64,000 bases of DNA from Nocardia camponoti. GTDB taxonomy: Bacteria; Actinomycetota; Actinomycetes; Mycobacteriales; Mycobacteriaceae. Below, piece by piece: positions 51,843-61,573 of the stretch. Position 1 is the first letter of the stretch. Each line of letters begins with the position of its first letter. The stretch spans positions 1,071,570-1,135,569 of the forward strand of contig NZ_BMMW01000001.1 of the NCBI RefSeq assembly GCF_014646135.1. The letters are read 5' to 3'. A program made the translations under genes and the position numbers. The notes beneath the pieces are model-generated. The model made no database searches and had not been told where the DNA came from. It saw nothing but the letters and a program-made list of their open reading frames with translations.

Positions 51843-54602
51843 ATGAAGGACGCGGAGCACGACGAAACCATCGGGTCGATGCTTGCTGGCATCGCCGCGA
51901 CGCTGCGTGAGGTCAGCGACAAGCTCGATGCGGTCGCCGCGCGCGTCACCCAGGAACTCACGCCGACGCTCGGCGACGAGTCCATGCCCGATCGCACCCG
52001 TATTCATCGGCTTGAGTCGTGGGCTTTCCATGCGTCACAGGACATTTCGCGACTAGGTGCGCGATTGGATGCGCTTGACGGGGCCGATGGTGCTGCGGTG
52101 CGGCCGCGCGGGGGTGCGAGTCGTCGGGAGGTGAGGGAGGCAGCTGAGCGGGCTGCTGCTCTCGCGGAATTCGCTGGGACGCAAGAGGATTCGAGTGCTA
52201 CCCCCGCTAAGCCGCCGCTTGAGCGTCGGCGGGCTACGCACGATCAGCTTGGCGACCCGCTGCCGTTGTCGGCCGTGCCGGTGCCGCGGGTGTTTGGTGG
52301 GGATGATGCGGGATTCGCGGAGCCCGCTTCGATTGGCAGCATTTTGAGGGGCTGGGGAGCAGGGGTTGATGCTGGGCGGGCGCGGAGGTCGACGGGGGCT
52401 GCGGAGGAACACGGTGTTGGCGGGGTTGGTGCTGGTCAGTCGCCGAGACCTTCGGGGGTGTCCGAGGAGCACGGTGTCGGCGGAACTGACGCTGGCCAGT
52501 CGCGGAGGACGTCGGGGACTCCAGAGAAACACGGTGTCGGCGGGGGTCATGAGGGATCGCGGCGGTCGTTCGTGGGCGGGGGCGACGAAGGGGCGACGCG
52601 GCCTCGGATTGGGGTGGTGAAGAAGAACGGGCGCTTCGTTGACGTCGCGGATGCGGAAGGTGAGGTCGCGGTCGCGCGGAGTGGGCCGCGTTTCGACGGG
52701 GCGACGGGTCGCGCGCTTGAGCCTGAGGTTGCGCCGACGCAGGGGTACACGCCGCCGTCGGGCGGGCTGATTGTGGGAGTTGGGGCTGTCGCGGCGGCTT
52801 TTGATGCTGCTGATGAGGGTGTGGGGCATGCGTCCGCGCGGAGTGGGCGCACTGGCGTCGCCGATGTTGCGACAGATGCGAGTGCCGGGACCGTGTCTGC
52901 ACGGAGTGGGCGGCTCAGCGTCGCCGATGTTGCGACCGATGAAGGTTCCGGGCCCGCGTCTGCGCGGAACTGGCGGCCCAGTGGTGCCGACTCCGCGACA
53001 GATGAAGGTGCAGGGCCCGTTTCTTCACGGAGTGGGCGGCCCAGCGCGGCCGATGCCGCGACAGATCAGGATGCGGAGCCTGCGGCCGCGAGGGGTGGGC
53101 GACCAAGGGCTGCCGACGCCGCGACGTCCCGCACGGTCGGTAGTGCTGCGGACGAGCGCGGGGACGGTGGGCATCGGCATCGCGTTGATGACGCTCACTC
53201 GGTGAGCGAGGCGCCGGTGGCGAGTGCGGGTGTGCGGTTGGACCGGCCGGGGGTGAGTGATGGGGCGAATGCGGGACCCGAGGTTGCCGACTCGCCTGCC
53301 GCTGCGTGGACCGCACAAGACGGGACGACGGGACGTACTGTCGCGACTACAGGTCCCGGGTCTGCGACTGGATCCGCATCGAGTGCGGTGCCTGGCCCGA
53401 GCGTTGACGCTACGGCTACTCGGACTGGGGAAGCCCAGCGCGCTGTTGCGACGTCGCTCAGTCCCGAGCAGGACGCCGGGCCCGCGATCCGCGAATGGGA
53501 AGCAGGCGGCGACATGGCTGTCTTCGCCGCGGGCGACTCCGGCAACGACGAGCAGGTGCCGGGGCCGAATCCGCGGCTTACGCAGTCGCCTGCGGTCGGA
53601 GCTGAATCGGCAAGTGGCAGTGCGGATTCCGCGAACGCTGGCGAGGTTCCTGAGCGGGCGCGGCCGGTTTCGCGGAGTGCTGAAAGTGCGAGTCGATTCA
53701 CCTCGCCGCCCGCATCCAGTGGGATTGGGTTGTCTGGCAACGGGTTTGGGAGCAACAACGGCGGGGTGCGGTTCGCGGATACCAGTGGGCGGCCACCGAG
53801 TGGGTCGACCTATTCGCGGTCGGTGAGTGGGCTCACCTCCCCCGCGACCGACGGGCTCGCGAGTTCGTTCCGCGCTAACGACAGTTTTGGGCCGCCAGTA
53901 CCGCCGTCGTCGAGTTCGTCCGGGATGTTTGGGCCTGCGGTGGGCGGCGAGACGCGCGGGGACAGCCCGTTTGGTGGCGGGGTCGCGGACAACAATGTGC
54001 CGAACGGTGCGGTGATCGGCGGACTGGGCTGGTCGTACGCCAGCGACGCGCCGGAACGTTCGGACGTGGCGAATACCGACAGCACGCTGAGCGCACCGAG
54101 CGGCCCTCACTCCGATGAGCAGCGTGGTGCAACCTCGTTCCCCAACGCGCCTGCCGGTAGCTCGCGTGCGTCCGCGGAAGATTCCAACGTAGGTGAGCGG
54201 CAAGAGCAGCGGGGCGACTCGTTGTTTGGCGGGTTCACTCGGCGCGATCAACTCACTGCGGAGCGGATTCCCGCCAGCGCCGCTCCGCCAGAAAGCGCAC
54301 CTCCTCGCCTCTCCGTCCCCTCAACTAACAACGCGCACAAGGAAACTCAGCCCGTTCACCCCGGTTTCGATGACCCAACCATGCCCGCGAGCCGCGCGAT
54401 CACCGATTCCATCGGCTCGTTCCCCATCCCGCCGACCGACGTCGACGAGGCAGGCATGACGGTCACCGGCACCTACCGCGCCTTCGACCTGGAACGTGCA
54501 GCCCACGTCGACAAGCTGCAGGCAATGCTCAACGAACTGAAGCGATCGACGGGCATCGAATCACGAAGCAACAGCGACGTTTTCGGGCCGCCAACGCCAT
54601 AA
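51843..54602 (+). CDS. Large repeat-rich, mostly disordered protein
   Basis: 919 residues from ATG 51843 (a GTG two codons earlier is possible). Residues ~5-85 are helical (MLAGIAATLREVSDKLDAVA), possibly a coiled coil. The long middle is Gly/Ala/Ser/Pro/Asp-rich with two tandem repeats: three ~20-residue units ending EEHGVGG (bases 52365-52544) and five ~21-residue units starting SARSGR and containing ADVATDEG (52833-53147). The last ~50 residues form a conserved-looking helix (AFDLERAAHVDKLQAMLNEL). No signal peptide. Function unknown; the design suggests a scaffold or surface-extending protein anchored by its ends. Confidence 0.75.
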   Translation: MKDAEHDETIGSMLAGIAATLREVSDKLDAVAARVTQELTPTLGDESMPDRTRIHRLESWAFHASQDISRLGARLDALDGADGAAVRPRGGASRREVREAAERAAALAEFAGTQEDSSATPAKPPLERRRATHDQLGDPLPLSAVPVPRVFGGDDAGFAEPASIGSILRGWGAGVDAGRARRSTGAAEEHGVGGVGAGQSPRPSGVSEEHGVGGTDAGQSRRTSGTPEKHGVGGGHEGSRRSFVGGGDEGATRPRIGVVKKNGRFVDVADAEGEVAVARSGPRFDGATGRALEPEVAPTQGYTPPSGGLIVGVGAVAAAFDAADEGVGHASARSGRTGVADVATDASAGTVSARSGRLSVADVATDEGSGPASARNWRPSGADSATDEGAGPVSSRSGRPSAADAATDQDAEPAAARGGRPRAADAATSRTVGSAADERGDGGHRHRVDDAHSVSEAPVASAGVRLDRPGVSDGANAGPEVADSPAAAWTAQDGTTGRTVATTGPGSATGSASSAVPGPSVDATATRTGEAQRAVATSLSPEQDAGPAIREWEAGGDMAVFAAGDSGNDEQVPGPNPRLTQSPAVGAESASGSADSANAGEVPERARPVSRSAESASRFTSPPASSGIGLSGNGFGSNNGGVRFADTSGRPPSGSTYSRSVSGLTSPATDGLASSFRANDSFGPPVPPSSSSSGMFGPAVGGETRGDSPFGGGVADNNVPNGAVIGGLGWSYASDAPERSDVANTDSTLSAPSGPHSDEQRGATSFPNAPAGSSRASAEDSNVGERQEQRGDSLFGGFTRRDQLTAERIPASAAPPESAPPRLSVPSTNNAHKETQPVHPGFDDPTMPASRAITDSIGSFPIPPTDVDEAGMTVTGTYRAFDLERAAHVDKLQAMLNELKRSTGIESRSNSDVFGPPTP

Positions 54603-54995
54603 GCGAGCAACGCCCCAGCTGAGGCGGACCCAGGTGCTGCACCTCGGTATCCGCTGCCCGGTGTGATGCGCAGGGTTCGTCCAGGCGTGTGCCCGCCAGT
54701 CAAACGGGGTGCGAATTACGGAGCAGCCGTGACCTTTTCGGCCCGCCAACGCCGTAAGCCAGCAACGCCCCAACGTCAGGCGGACCCAGGTGCTGCACCT
54801 CGGCATCCGCTGCCCGTTGCGATGCGCAGGGTTCGCCCAGGCGTGTGCGCCCGCCAGTCAACGGGGGCACATTGCGAAGCGCCCGTGGCCTTTTCGGGCC
54901 GACGCACGCCGTAAGCGACAACGGCCGCACGCGAGGCAGGACGGTCCAGACGCTGCGCCTCGGCATTCTCCGACTGTGCGGCGTGCCAGGTCGCC
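54577..54995. repeat. Three ~155-bp tandem DNA repeats copying the 3' end of the upstream gene
   Basis: Units begin near 54577, 54732 and 54888, each opening with TTTTCGGGCCG-like sequence plus CAACGCC(A/G)TAAG, which in the first unit is the natural FGPPTP-stop of the repeat-rich protein. Further shared blocks include GGCGGACCCAGGTGCTGCACCTCGG-type and TGCGCAGGGTTCG sequence. The third unit is more degraded. No gene is seen in 54603-55012. Confidence 0.8.
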
Positions 54996-55012
54996 CACGC
55001 TTGCGCGCCGAC

Positions 55013-55939
55013 TCAAACCAAAGCTGCGGGGACCGGGGTCGCGGCCGGGTGGTCGCGCAGAACTTCCGCGATCAGGTCGCGTAGTAAACGGTGGCCGCTG
55101 TCGGCCGTGTTGCGCGGGTGCCATGCCATCGCGACCACCGGGGCCGGTAATGGGAGCGGGATTTCGAACATTCCTAAACCCAGTGAACTCCGCGCCGAGC
55201 GGGACAGGAATTCTGGTGCGGGACAGATCAATTCGGTGTCGCGTACCGCGAACAGGGCCGTCGGCAAGTCCGGGGCCGTTGCCACTACCCGGCGCGTGCG
55301 GCCGAGCAGGGCAAGGCGGTCGTCGATCGGGCCGCGCGGGTGGCCGGTTGCCGAGACCTCAAGGTGGGGTGCCGACGCGTACGCCGCCACGGTCGGGCGG
55401 CCAGCGACGAACGGGTGGTCGGCAGCCGCGATGCCGATCCAGCGATCTGTCACCAGCCGGGTCACCACGGTTTCCGGGTCGGTGTGGTTGATCATGCCGA
55501 CCTCAACGTCAACGCGACCGTCGCGCAAACCGACGGCCGCGTCGGCGCGGTCGGCGGCAAGCAGTCGCACGGTTACGCCCGGCAACTCGGCGCGCACCGC
55601 GGCGAGCAGCGGGCCCGACAAGGCAGGGGCAACCGCGTCAGCGACCCGCACGGTGAATTCGCGCGTGCGAAGCGGGGTCGCGGCACGCGAGGTCAGCAGT
55701 TCACGTCCCTGCTCAACCAATGTCGCGACGGTGTGGCGCAATTCGAGTGCGCGCGGCGTGGGGACGAGCGTGCGACCCGACCGCACAAGCAGCGGGTCGC
55801 CAAGGACGGTCCGCAACCTGGTCAGCGTGCGGCTCATCGCCGACGTCGAGGTGCGCAAGCGCCGTGCCGCCTCGGTGACGCTGTTGGTGTCGAGCAAGGC
55901 GTCGAGCGCGAGCAACAGGTTCAGGTCGAGGGCATCCAC
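55013..55939 (-). CDS. LysR-family transcriptional regulator
   Basis: 308 residues from the GTG at 55939, which gives the usual opening DALDLNLLLALDALLDTNSV. Winged helix-turn-helix (~5-65, VTEAARRLRTSTSAMSRTLTRLR) and a LysR substrate-binding domain (~90-300). It lies behind the flavin monooxygenase on the same strand and may regulate it, in response to an unknown ligand. Confidence 0.9.
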   Translation of the reverse strand: MDALDLNLLLALDALLDTNSVTEAARRLRTSTSAMSRTLTRLRTVLGDPLLVRSGRTLVPTPRALELRHTVATLVEQGRELLTSRAATPLRTREFTVRVADAVAPALSGPLLAAVRAELPGVTVRLLAADRADAAVGLRDGRVDVEVGMINHTDPETVVTRLVTDRWIGIAAADHPFVAGRPTVAAYASAPHLEVSATGHPRGPIDDRLALLGRTRRVVATAPDLPTALFAVRDTELICPAPEFLSRSARSSLGLGMFEIPLPLPAPVVAMAWHPRNTADSGHRLLRDLIAEVLRDHPAATPVPAALV

Positions 55940-55997
55940 GCGAGGATTATCACCGTGGTCGACGCCGTGACCTCGAACTTCGTGCGGCCGTGTCGGA

Positions 55998-57509
55998 TCA
56001 GCCGCGGTCACTGGTCATCAGCGGACGCGCCGCGTCGCCAGTGCCGACCGGTCCGCGCAGCACGCCACGGTACGCACTCGCCCGCAGCGGCAACACCCAC
56101 TGCCGCAGCCGCGCGCGCAACGGCAACTTCGTCCCCAAGTCGCGCAACAACGTATCGAGGTAAGCCAGCGTGAACGGCGCGACAGACGCTCCGTGCAGGT
56201 GCCCTTCGGCGGGCACGTTCGCGCGCGACCAGGCGAGGCGCTCGTCAATTTCAGCGGACATGTCGTCGACGCTCGGCGTGCGGACCTTGCCGGTGAGCAG
56301 CCCCGCGATCCAATGCGCGCTGACCTCGGCGGTGAGGAAATCGGCAGCCGACGAGTTGTAGCCGACGAAGCTCAGGTTCGCGACGCCGACGGGCAACAGG
56401 TGCCGGTAGAGCCGGAAGTCGCCGTTGTCGTCGGTGAGCGCGCGACGGACGAACGGGGTGAGGAACGGGACGGCCTGGCGGTAGCCGGTCGCGCAGACGA
56501 CGATCTCGGCCAGTTTGAGGCTGCCATCGGACAGTCGCACGGCAGGACCGTGCCTGCCGCCGATCAGTTCGACGATCTCGGTGTCGCGATGCACGGCGAT
56601 GCGCCCGGCTTCGATTTGGGCGGTGAACCCCTCGGTCGCCAGGTGCACGCCCGCGCCAGCGGAGTCGCCGAGCCGGCCAGCGGGGATGAGGTTGAGGTCG
56701 CGCAGTTTTTCGCGACGGATCACCCGCTCCTGCATCAAGTCGAGGTTGGCTTCGCTAAATCGGAACCAGTTCAGCAGGCGTTCGGGGCGGCTCGGTTGCC
56801 GCGACGCCAGGTGCGCCTCGCCGAGCCTGGTGAGCACGAGCTGTTCGTGGTCGACCCCAAAACCGAAGCGGCGCGGCAACTTCCACGGCAATGACGTGGC
56901 GACAATGCTGGTTTCGTCGGCAAGGTGGCTGACCGCCTCGGCGAAATCGCACGCGTCGCTGCCCGCGCCGACAACGACGACCGACCGGTCACGCACCCTG
57001 TCGACGTCGGGGAAGCGCGACACGTGATGCAGTCGACCGCCCGCCGCTTCGAAGGCGGCTTGGCCTTCGAACTCCGGCATGAGCGGGTCGCTTGCGATGC
57101 CGTTGGCGACGATGAGGTGGTCGCACGAGGTGTGATGTCCGCCGGTTTCGTCGCGAATCTCAAGAAGCCAGCCGCTGTCGACGGGGTCGGCGGCGATGAC
57201 TTCGGTGTTCAGGCGCAGCTTCGGGCCGAGACCGAATTCCTGGACGTAACCGGCGAGGTAAGCCTGCATCTGCTGGCCGTCGGGGACGCTTGGGTAATCC
57301 TCGGGCATCGGGTGGTCACTGAACGCGTCGGTGACCTTGCGCGTGACCGAGCGCAAACCCGGGTATCGCCTGGTCGCGCTCCAACCACCGCCCACGTCCG
57401 GTGTCTTGTCGAAAACCTCGACTTCGAACCCGGCCTGGGACAACACCTTGGCGCAGGCCAAGCCCGCCACTCCCGCACCGACGATCCCGATGCGGCTACC
57501 GCTCGTCAT
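55998..57509 (-). CDS. Flavin-containing monooxygenase (Baeyer-Villiger/FMO-like)
   Basis: 503 residues from the ATG at 57509. FAD motif GIVGAGVAGLACAKVLSQAG (~8-27), a YPGLRS-type substrate/flavin contact, NADPH motif VVVVGAGSDACDFAE (~177-191) and ATGYRQAVPFL near 365. The FxGxxxHxxxW/P-type fingerprint is degenerate (HHVSRFPD). Substrate unknown; class B monooxygenases oxidise ketones or soft heteroatoms. Divergent from the GNAT gene. Confidence 0.85.
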   Translation of the reverse strand: MTSGSRIGIVGAGVAGLACAKVLSQAGFEVEVFDKTPDVGGGWSATRRYPGLRSVTRKVTDAFSDHPMPEDYPSVPDGQQMQAYLAGYVQEFGLGPKLRLNTEVIAADPVDSGWLLEIRDETGGHHTSCDHLIVANGIASDPLMPEFEGQAAFEAAGGRLHHVSRFPDVDRVRDRSVVVVGAGSDACDFAEAVSHLADETSIVATSLPWKLPRRFGFGVDHEQLVLTRLGEAHLASRQPSRPERLLNWFRFSEANLDLMQERVIRREKLRDLNLIPAGRLGDSAGAGVHLATEGFTAQIEAGRIAVHRDTEIVELIGGRHGPAVRLSDGSLKLAEIVVCATGYRQAVPFLTPFVRRALTDDNGDFRLYRHLLPVGVANLSFVGYNSSAADFLTAEVSAHWIAGLLTGKVRTPSVDDMSAEIDERLAWSRANVPAEGHLHGASVAPFTLAYLDTLLRDLGTKLPLRARLRQWVLPLRASAYRGVLRGPVGTGDAARPLMTSDRG

Positions 57510-57561
57510 GGGGTCAGAGAATACCCGGCGTGTGCGTGGCCCGACATGCTGTACTCGAACG

Positions 57562-58101
57562 GTGACTAACCGAAGCACTGTTGTCGAGCTGGCTGAGCCA
57601 GCCGACGCGGCGGCATTGAGCGTGCTCGCCGCAGCCACGTTCCCTCTCGCCTGTCCCCCGCACGCCACGGCGGCCGACATCGCGGCGTTCATCGCCGACG
57701 TGCTGTCGAAGGAGCGGTTCGTCGACTACCTCGCCGACGCGAATCGCACGGTCTTGAAAGCGGTGATCGACGGCGACATCGTCGGCTACGCGCTGCTCGT
57801 CGCCACGCGCCCGACCGACCCGGATGTGCTCGCGGCGATTGCCGATGGGCCGGTTGTCGAGCTGAGCAAGCTCTACGTCGCCGAAGATCACCACGGCAAC
57901 GGCATCGCCGACGACCTCATGAACGCGGCGGTCGCGGTCGCGCGGGATCGCGGCGCGCCCGCGCTGTGGCTTGGCGTGAATAACGAGAACGCGCGGGCGC
58001 AGCGCTTCTACGGCAAGCAGGGTTTTGTACGGGTCGGTACAAAAACCTTCACCGTAGGAGCGCAGCTACACCACGATTTCGTGCTGCAACGCGAGCTTTA
58101 A
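57562..58101 (+). CDS. GNAT N-acetyltransferase (Rv2669-like)
   Basis: 179 residues from a GTG at 57562. GNAT fold with the acetyl-CoA loop in VVELSKLYVAEDHHGNGIADDLM (motif A, Q/RxxGxG variant HHGNGIA) and the C-terminal ALWLGVNNENARAQRFYGKQGF motif B. Acceptor substrate unknown. It is convergent with zapE (4-bp overlap at the stops) and takes the Rv2669 position in a block otherwise syntenic with M. tuberculosis. Confidence 0.9.
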   Translation: MTNRSTVVELAEPADAAALSVLAAATFPLACPPHATAADIAAFIADVLSKERFVDYLADANRTVLKAVIDGDIVGYALLVATRPTDPDVLAAIADGPVVELSKLYVAEDHHGNGIADDLMNAAVAVARDRGAPALWLGVNNENARAQRFYGKQGFVRVGTKTFTVGAQLHHDFVLQREL

Positions 58102-59114
58102 ACAGCCGCTTCGAAGCGAGAAAGGGCGAGTAACCGCGAGATCGCGCGCAGGTACTTCTTGCGGTAGCCGCCGTCGAGCATTTCGGTGGAGAAAATCTCG
58201 TCGAGCTTCGCGCCCGACACCGTGACCGGGATGCCAGCGTCGTACAACCGGTCGGCGAGCACGACGATGCGCAGCGCGACGGCCTGGTCGAAGACGGTGT
58301 GGACGCCGTCGATGTAGACCGACGAGATGCCGTTGATGAGCGCGCCGTACTTCGACGGGTGCAGCGTGCTCAGGTGCTTGAGCAGGTCGTCGAAGTTGTC
58401 GAGGGTGGCGCCGGCAGTCGCGGTGGCGCGTTCGACAAGCTCGTCCGACGACGTCGGCTCGGGCGCGGGCGGCAGGTCGCGGTGACGGTAGTCGGGACCG
58501 TCGACGCGCACCGGGTTGAAGATCGAGCCAAGCTTCTTGATTTCGCGCAGGAAGTCCTGGGCGGCAAAGCGGCCTTCGCCAAGCTGGCTCGGCAGCGTGT
58601 TCGACGTGGCGGCGATGGAAACGCCCGCCGCCGACAGCTCGGTGAGCAGACGCGAAACCATCGTGGTGTCGCCCGGATCGTCGAGCTCGAATTCGTCGAT
58701 GCACAGCAGGCTGTTGGCCGACAGTCGCTCGACGGCGTTCACGAAGCCGAGCGCGCCGACGAGGTTGGTGAGCTCGCCGAAGGTGCCGAACGACTTCGGC
58801 GCGGGCGCGCTGTGGAAGATCGAGGCAAGCAGGTGGGTCTTGCCGACGCCGAAGCCGCCGTCGAGGTACAGGCCAGCACCCTGGGCGGTCTTCTTCTTGC
58901 CGAAGAGCCCTTTTTTGTTGTTGCCCTTGAAGATTCGATTGACCTGATCGGCGAAGTCGGCGGCGGTGCGCACGGCAGCGGCCTGGCTCGGTTCAGCCGG
59001 ATCGGGGATGTAGGAGGCGAAGCTCACTTCGTCGAACATGGGCGGCGGGACCATCTGCGCGACGAGTTGGTCGGCAGGGACCTCCGGATGGCGGTCGACG
59101 AGGCGTTGCAGCAT
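58098..59114 (-). CDS. zapE: ZapE-family (AFG1-like) AAA ATPase
   Basis: 338 residues. Walker A GGFGVGKT (86-93), Walker B LLCIDEFE (136-143), sensor region SIAATSNTLP, and the AFG1 C-terminal part with SSVYIDGVHTV and ALRIVVLADRLYDAGIPV. ZapE is a cell-division-associated ATPase in proteobacteria; in actinobacteria (Rv2670c-like) its role is not settled. Divergent from the RibD-like gene with a very short intergenic region. Confidence 0.9.
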   Translation of the reverse strand: MLQRLVDRHPEVPADQLVAQMVPPPMFDEVSFASYIPDPAEPSQAAAVRTAADFADQVNRIFKGNNKKGLFGKKKTAQGAGLYLDGGFGVGKTHLLASIFHSAPAPKSFGTFGELTNLVGALGFVNAVERLSANSLLCIDEFELDDPGDTTMVSRLLTELSAAGVSIAATSNTLPSQLGEGRFAAQDFLREIKKLGSIFNPVRVDGPDYRHRDLPPAPEPTSSDELVERATATAGATLDNFDDLLKHLSTLHPSKYGALINGISSVYIDGVHTVFDQAVALRIVVLADRLYDAGIPVTVSGAKLDEIFSTEMLDGGYRKKYLRAISRLLALSRFEAAV

Positions 59115-59149
59115 AGTCCGAGCTTACGGACGTGGTTGCATGGATACCT

Positions 59150-59911
59150 ATGCAGCGTATCCACAATGTGACCCAGCTCGCAGACGTTGATGACGACGAA
59201 CTGGCGAGGAGCTACGCCTATCCGCGCCAACTGGAACGACCGTGGGTGCGCGGCAATTTCGTCGCCAGCATTGACGGGGCGTTCACCGTCGACGGGGTGT
59301 CCGGCGTGTTGGGCGGACCCGCCGACAAGAAGGTGTTCGCGTTGCTGCGCGCGCTCGCCGAGGTGATCGTCGTTGGCGCGGGCACTGTGCGGGCCGAAAA
59401 CTACGGCGGCGCGCACCCCGACCGCGCGCTCCGGCAGCGGTTCTACCAGCAAGGAATCGGCGGTTCCGAAGATGGCGCGCCGCCGCCGATCGCGGTGGTG
59501 ACCGCGCACGCGTCGCTCGACCCCACCGCGCGACTGTTCACGAACGCCGAAACGCCGCCGATCATCATCACCACCCGACAGGCACCGGCCGACCGGATCG
59601 AAGCGCTCAAAAACGCGGGCGCGGACGTGGTGATCGCGGGCGAAGCGACGATCATGGGCGCTGCCCTGCTCAAAGTGCTCAGCGAGCGAGGACTCAACCG
59701 GGTGCTCTGTGAAGGCGGACCGACGCTGCTCGGCCAGTTGGCCGAAGCGGATTTGGTCGACGAACTGTGTTTGACAACCGCCCCGGTGCTGGTCGGGGGC
59801 ACGGGCGGGCGAATCACGCTGTCGTCGCGCCAGTTCGACACCCCGATGGCACGCAAGCACCTGCTGCTCGCCGACGACGGGACCATCCTCGCCCGCTGGG
59901 CCCGTCGATGA
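59150..59911 (+). CDS. RibD C-terminal-domain reductase (Rv2671-like)
   Basis: 253 residues from the ATG at 59150 (a GTG at 59132 is in frame). RibD_C/dihydrofolate-reductase fold: RPWVRGNFVASIDGAFTVDG (~30-50), VIVVGAGTVRAENYGG (~72-87), and GLNRVLCEGGPTLLGQLAEADLVDELCLT (~190-218). Its M. tuberculosis counterpart (Rv2671) has been reported to reduce dihydrofolate weakly in addition to resembling pyrimidine reductases. The natural substrate here is not provable from sequence. Confidence 0.88.
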   Translation: MQRIHNVTQLADVDDDELARSYAYPRQLERPWVRGNFVASIDGAFTVDGVSGVLGGPADKKVFALLRALAEVIVVGAGTVRAENYGGAHPDRALRQRFYQQGIGGSEDGAPPPIAVVTAHASLDPTARLFTNAETPPIIITTRQAPADRIEALKNAGADVVIAGEATIMGAALLKVLSERGLNRVLCEGGPTLLGQLAEADLVDELCLTTAPVLVGGTGGRITLSSRQFDTPMARKHLLLADDGTILARWARR

Positions 59912-59943
59912 AAGCGCGGGCCAAAGGTGGCAATGTGTAGCCC

Positions 59944-61506
59944 ATGCGCTTGACTCGGGCCGCCGCGACGGCCGCGACACTGTCGATGTTGGCAGCGATA
60001 GTTGCCGGTTGCGGGGTTGGTCCGTCGGATCGTCCCGCTGTCGCGGTCGAGCGGCCGGGGTCCGGTGGCGCGGTGCAGCCTGGTCCCGACGCGCCCACTA
60101 ACGCCAAAGCCGAGAAGCCCAAGACCGACCTCGCGTGGCGCGACTGCACCACGACGACACTCAACAGCTTGGATTTGGGCGCGCCCCCCGCCGGGTTGGT
60201 GCTCGAATGCGCCGATTTCGCAACGCCGATCGACGCTGCGGGCTCGGTGATTGGCACCTTCCACGCTGCCGCGATGCGCGCGCGACTGCCACAGACGCCG
60301 GTGGACGCGCCGCCGCTCGTGCTCACTTCCGGCGCGGATCGGTCGTCGGGGTCGACGCTCGCCGGTCTCGCGATCGGTCGCAATACCGCGTTGCTCGCCG
60401 CGCAACCCGTTGTCGCCGTCGATCGACGTGGCATCGGCGCATCGCAGCCCATCGACTGCATTCCGGCTCAGCTGCGCGCGGTGATGAGCGACCTCGGCCA
60501 GACCGGTGTTGGCAGCAACGACCCGGTCGCCGCGGTCGCGAAGTACAGCCAGGACGCCACGATCGCCTGCCGCGACTTCCTCCAGCCGTATGAGGGCACG
60601 TTCGACGCGACCCATGCCGCCGATGATCTTGAGCAGCTGCGCAAGCAGTGGCAGGTCGACAAGATCAACCTGCTTGGGTCGGGCAACGGCGGCAAGGTCG
60701 CGTTGAGTTACGCCCGTCGCTACGGCGACCATCTCGCGCGGCTCGTTCTCGACGCACCGCAACCGGTCGCATCCGATGCGGTCACCGTCGCCGAAGCGCA
60801 GGTGACCGGTGCCGAAGCCGCGCTCACCGCGTTCGCGCAACGCTGCAAGGCGATCAACTGCGCGCTCGGCGCCGACCCCCGCGCGACGGTCACGTCGCTG
60901 ATGGGCAAAGCGACAGCGAACCAGCTCGGCGACATTTCCGCCGCCGATCTGTCGACCGCGCTGACCGGGTTCCTGTCGAGCCCACGCGCCGATCAGGCCG
61001 ACCGGGTGCCCGTCCTCGCCGACGCGCTCGCCGCCGCCGACCGAGGCGATCGCGGGCCGCTAAGCGCGATCGTCACCCGCGAGACCGCCGCGATCAACTC
61101 CGACGGCGAGTTCGTGAACCGCTGCACCGACAGCCTGCAAGCGCCGCCACAGGAACGCGCGCGTGAGCTGGCCACCACCTGGGCGACGAAGTACCCGGTG
61201 TTCGGCCGCGACGCCGCGATTCGACTGATGCTGTGCTCTGCGTGGCCGGTATCGACCGCGCCGCCGCTGCCCAGTGACCTGAAAATGCCCGTGCTTGTCT
61301 TCGCGGGCGCGGCCGACCCCGTTGTTGGCGGCGCTGCCGCGTCGGTGACCGGCGCGTTGGGTGTGGCGGGCGCGACACACGCGACGATGACGTGGCAGGG
61401 CTGGGGTCATCCGGTCGCCGCACATTCCGGGTGTGCGCAACAGGTATTGACCACCTATCTCGCTGACGCGAAATTGCCCTCCGACGGCGGCGCCTGCCCC
61501 GCCTGA
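59944..61506 (+). CDS. Secreted TAP-like alpha/beta hydrolase, nucleophile missing
   Basis: 520 residues with a signal peptide and lipobox (IVAGC, Cys23). Alpha/beta hydrolase of the tripeptidyl-aminopeptidase type: VVAVDRRGIGASQ (~156-168), elbow INLLGSGNGGKVALSYA (241-257), later VFAGAADPVVGG (Asp) and WQGWGHPVAAHSGC (His). At the elbow, the residue in the Ser position of G-x-S-x-G is Gly247 (GSGNG), so classical catalysis is doubtful unless the neighbouring Ser246 substitutes. Syntenic with Rv2672. Confidence 0.85.
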   Translation: MRLTRAAATAATLSMLAAIVAGCGVGPSDRPAVAVERPGSGGAVQPGPDAPTNAKAEKPKTDLAWRDCTTTTLNSLDLGAPPAGLVLECADFATPIDAAGSVIGTFHAAAMRARLPQTPVDAPPLVLTSGADRSSGSTLAGLAIGRNTALLAAQPVVAVDRRGIGASQPIDCIPAQLRAVMSDLGQTGVGSNDPVAAVAKYSQDATIACRDFLQPYEGTFDATHAADDLEQLRKQWQVDKINLLGSGNGGKVALSYARRYGDHLARLVLDAPQPVASDAVTVAEAQVTGAEAALTAFAQRCKAINCALGADPRATVTSLMGKATANQLGDISAADLSTALTGFLSSPRADQADRVPVLADALAAADRGDRGPLSAIVTRETAAINSDGEFVNRCTDSLQAPPQERARELATTWATKYPVFGRDAAIRLMLCSAWPVSTAPPLPSDLKMPVLVFAGAADPVVGGAAASVTGALGVAGATHATMTWQGWGHPVAAHSGCAQQVLTTYLADAKLPSDGGACPA

Positions 61507-61573
61507 CGGCCCCGGCGACCTGCGTTTGTCGGCGCGTCGAGCGACACCGGGGACACGTGTTGGTCTCGATTCG

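Noticed and set aside
52053..54251. Long minus-strand frames opposite the repeat-rich protein
   Set aside because: Arg/Pro/His-rich antisense translation of a repetitive high-GC gene; no start signals.
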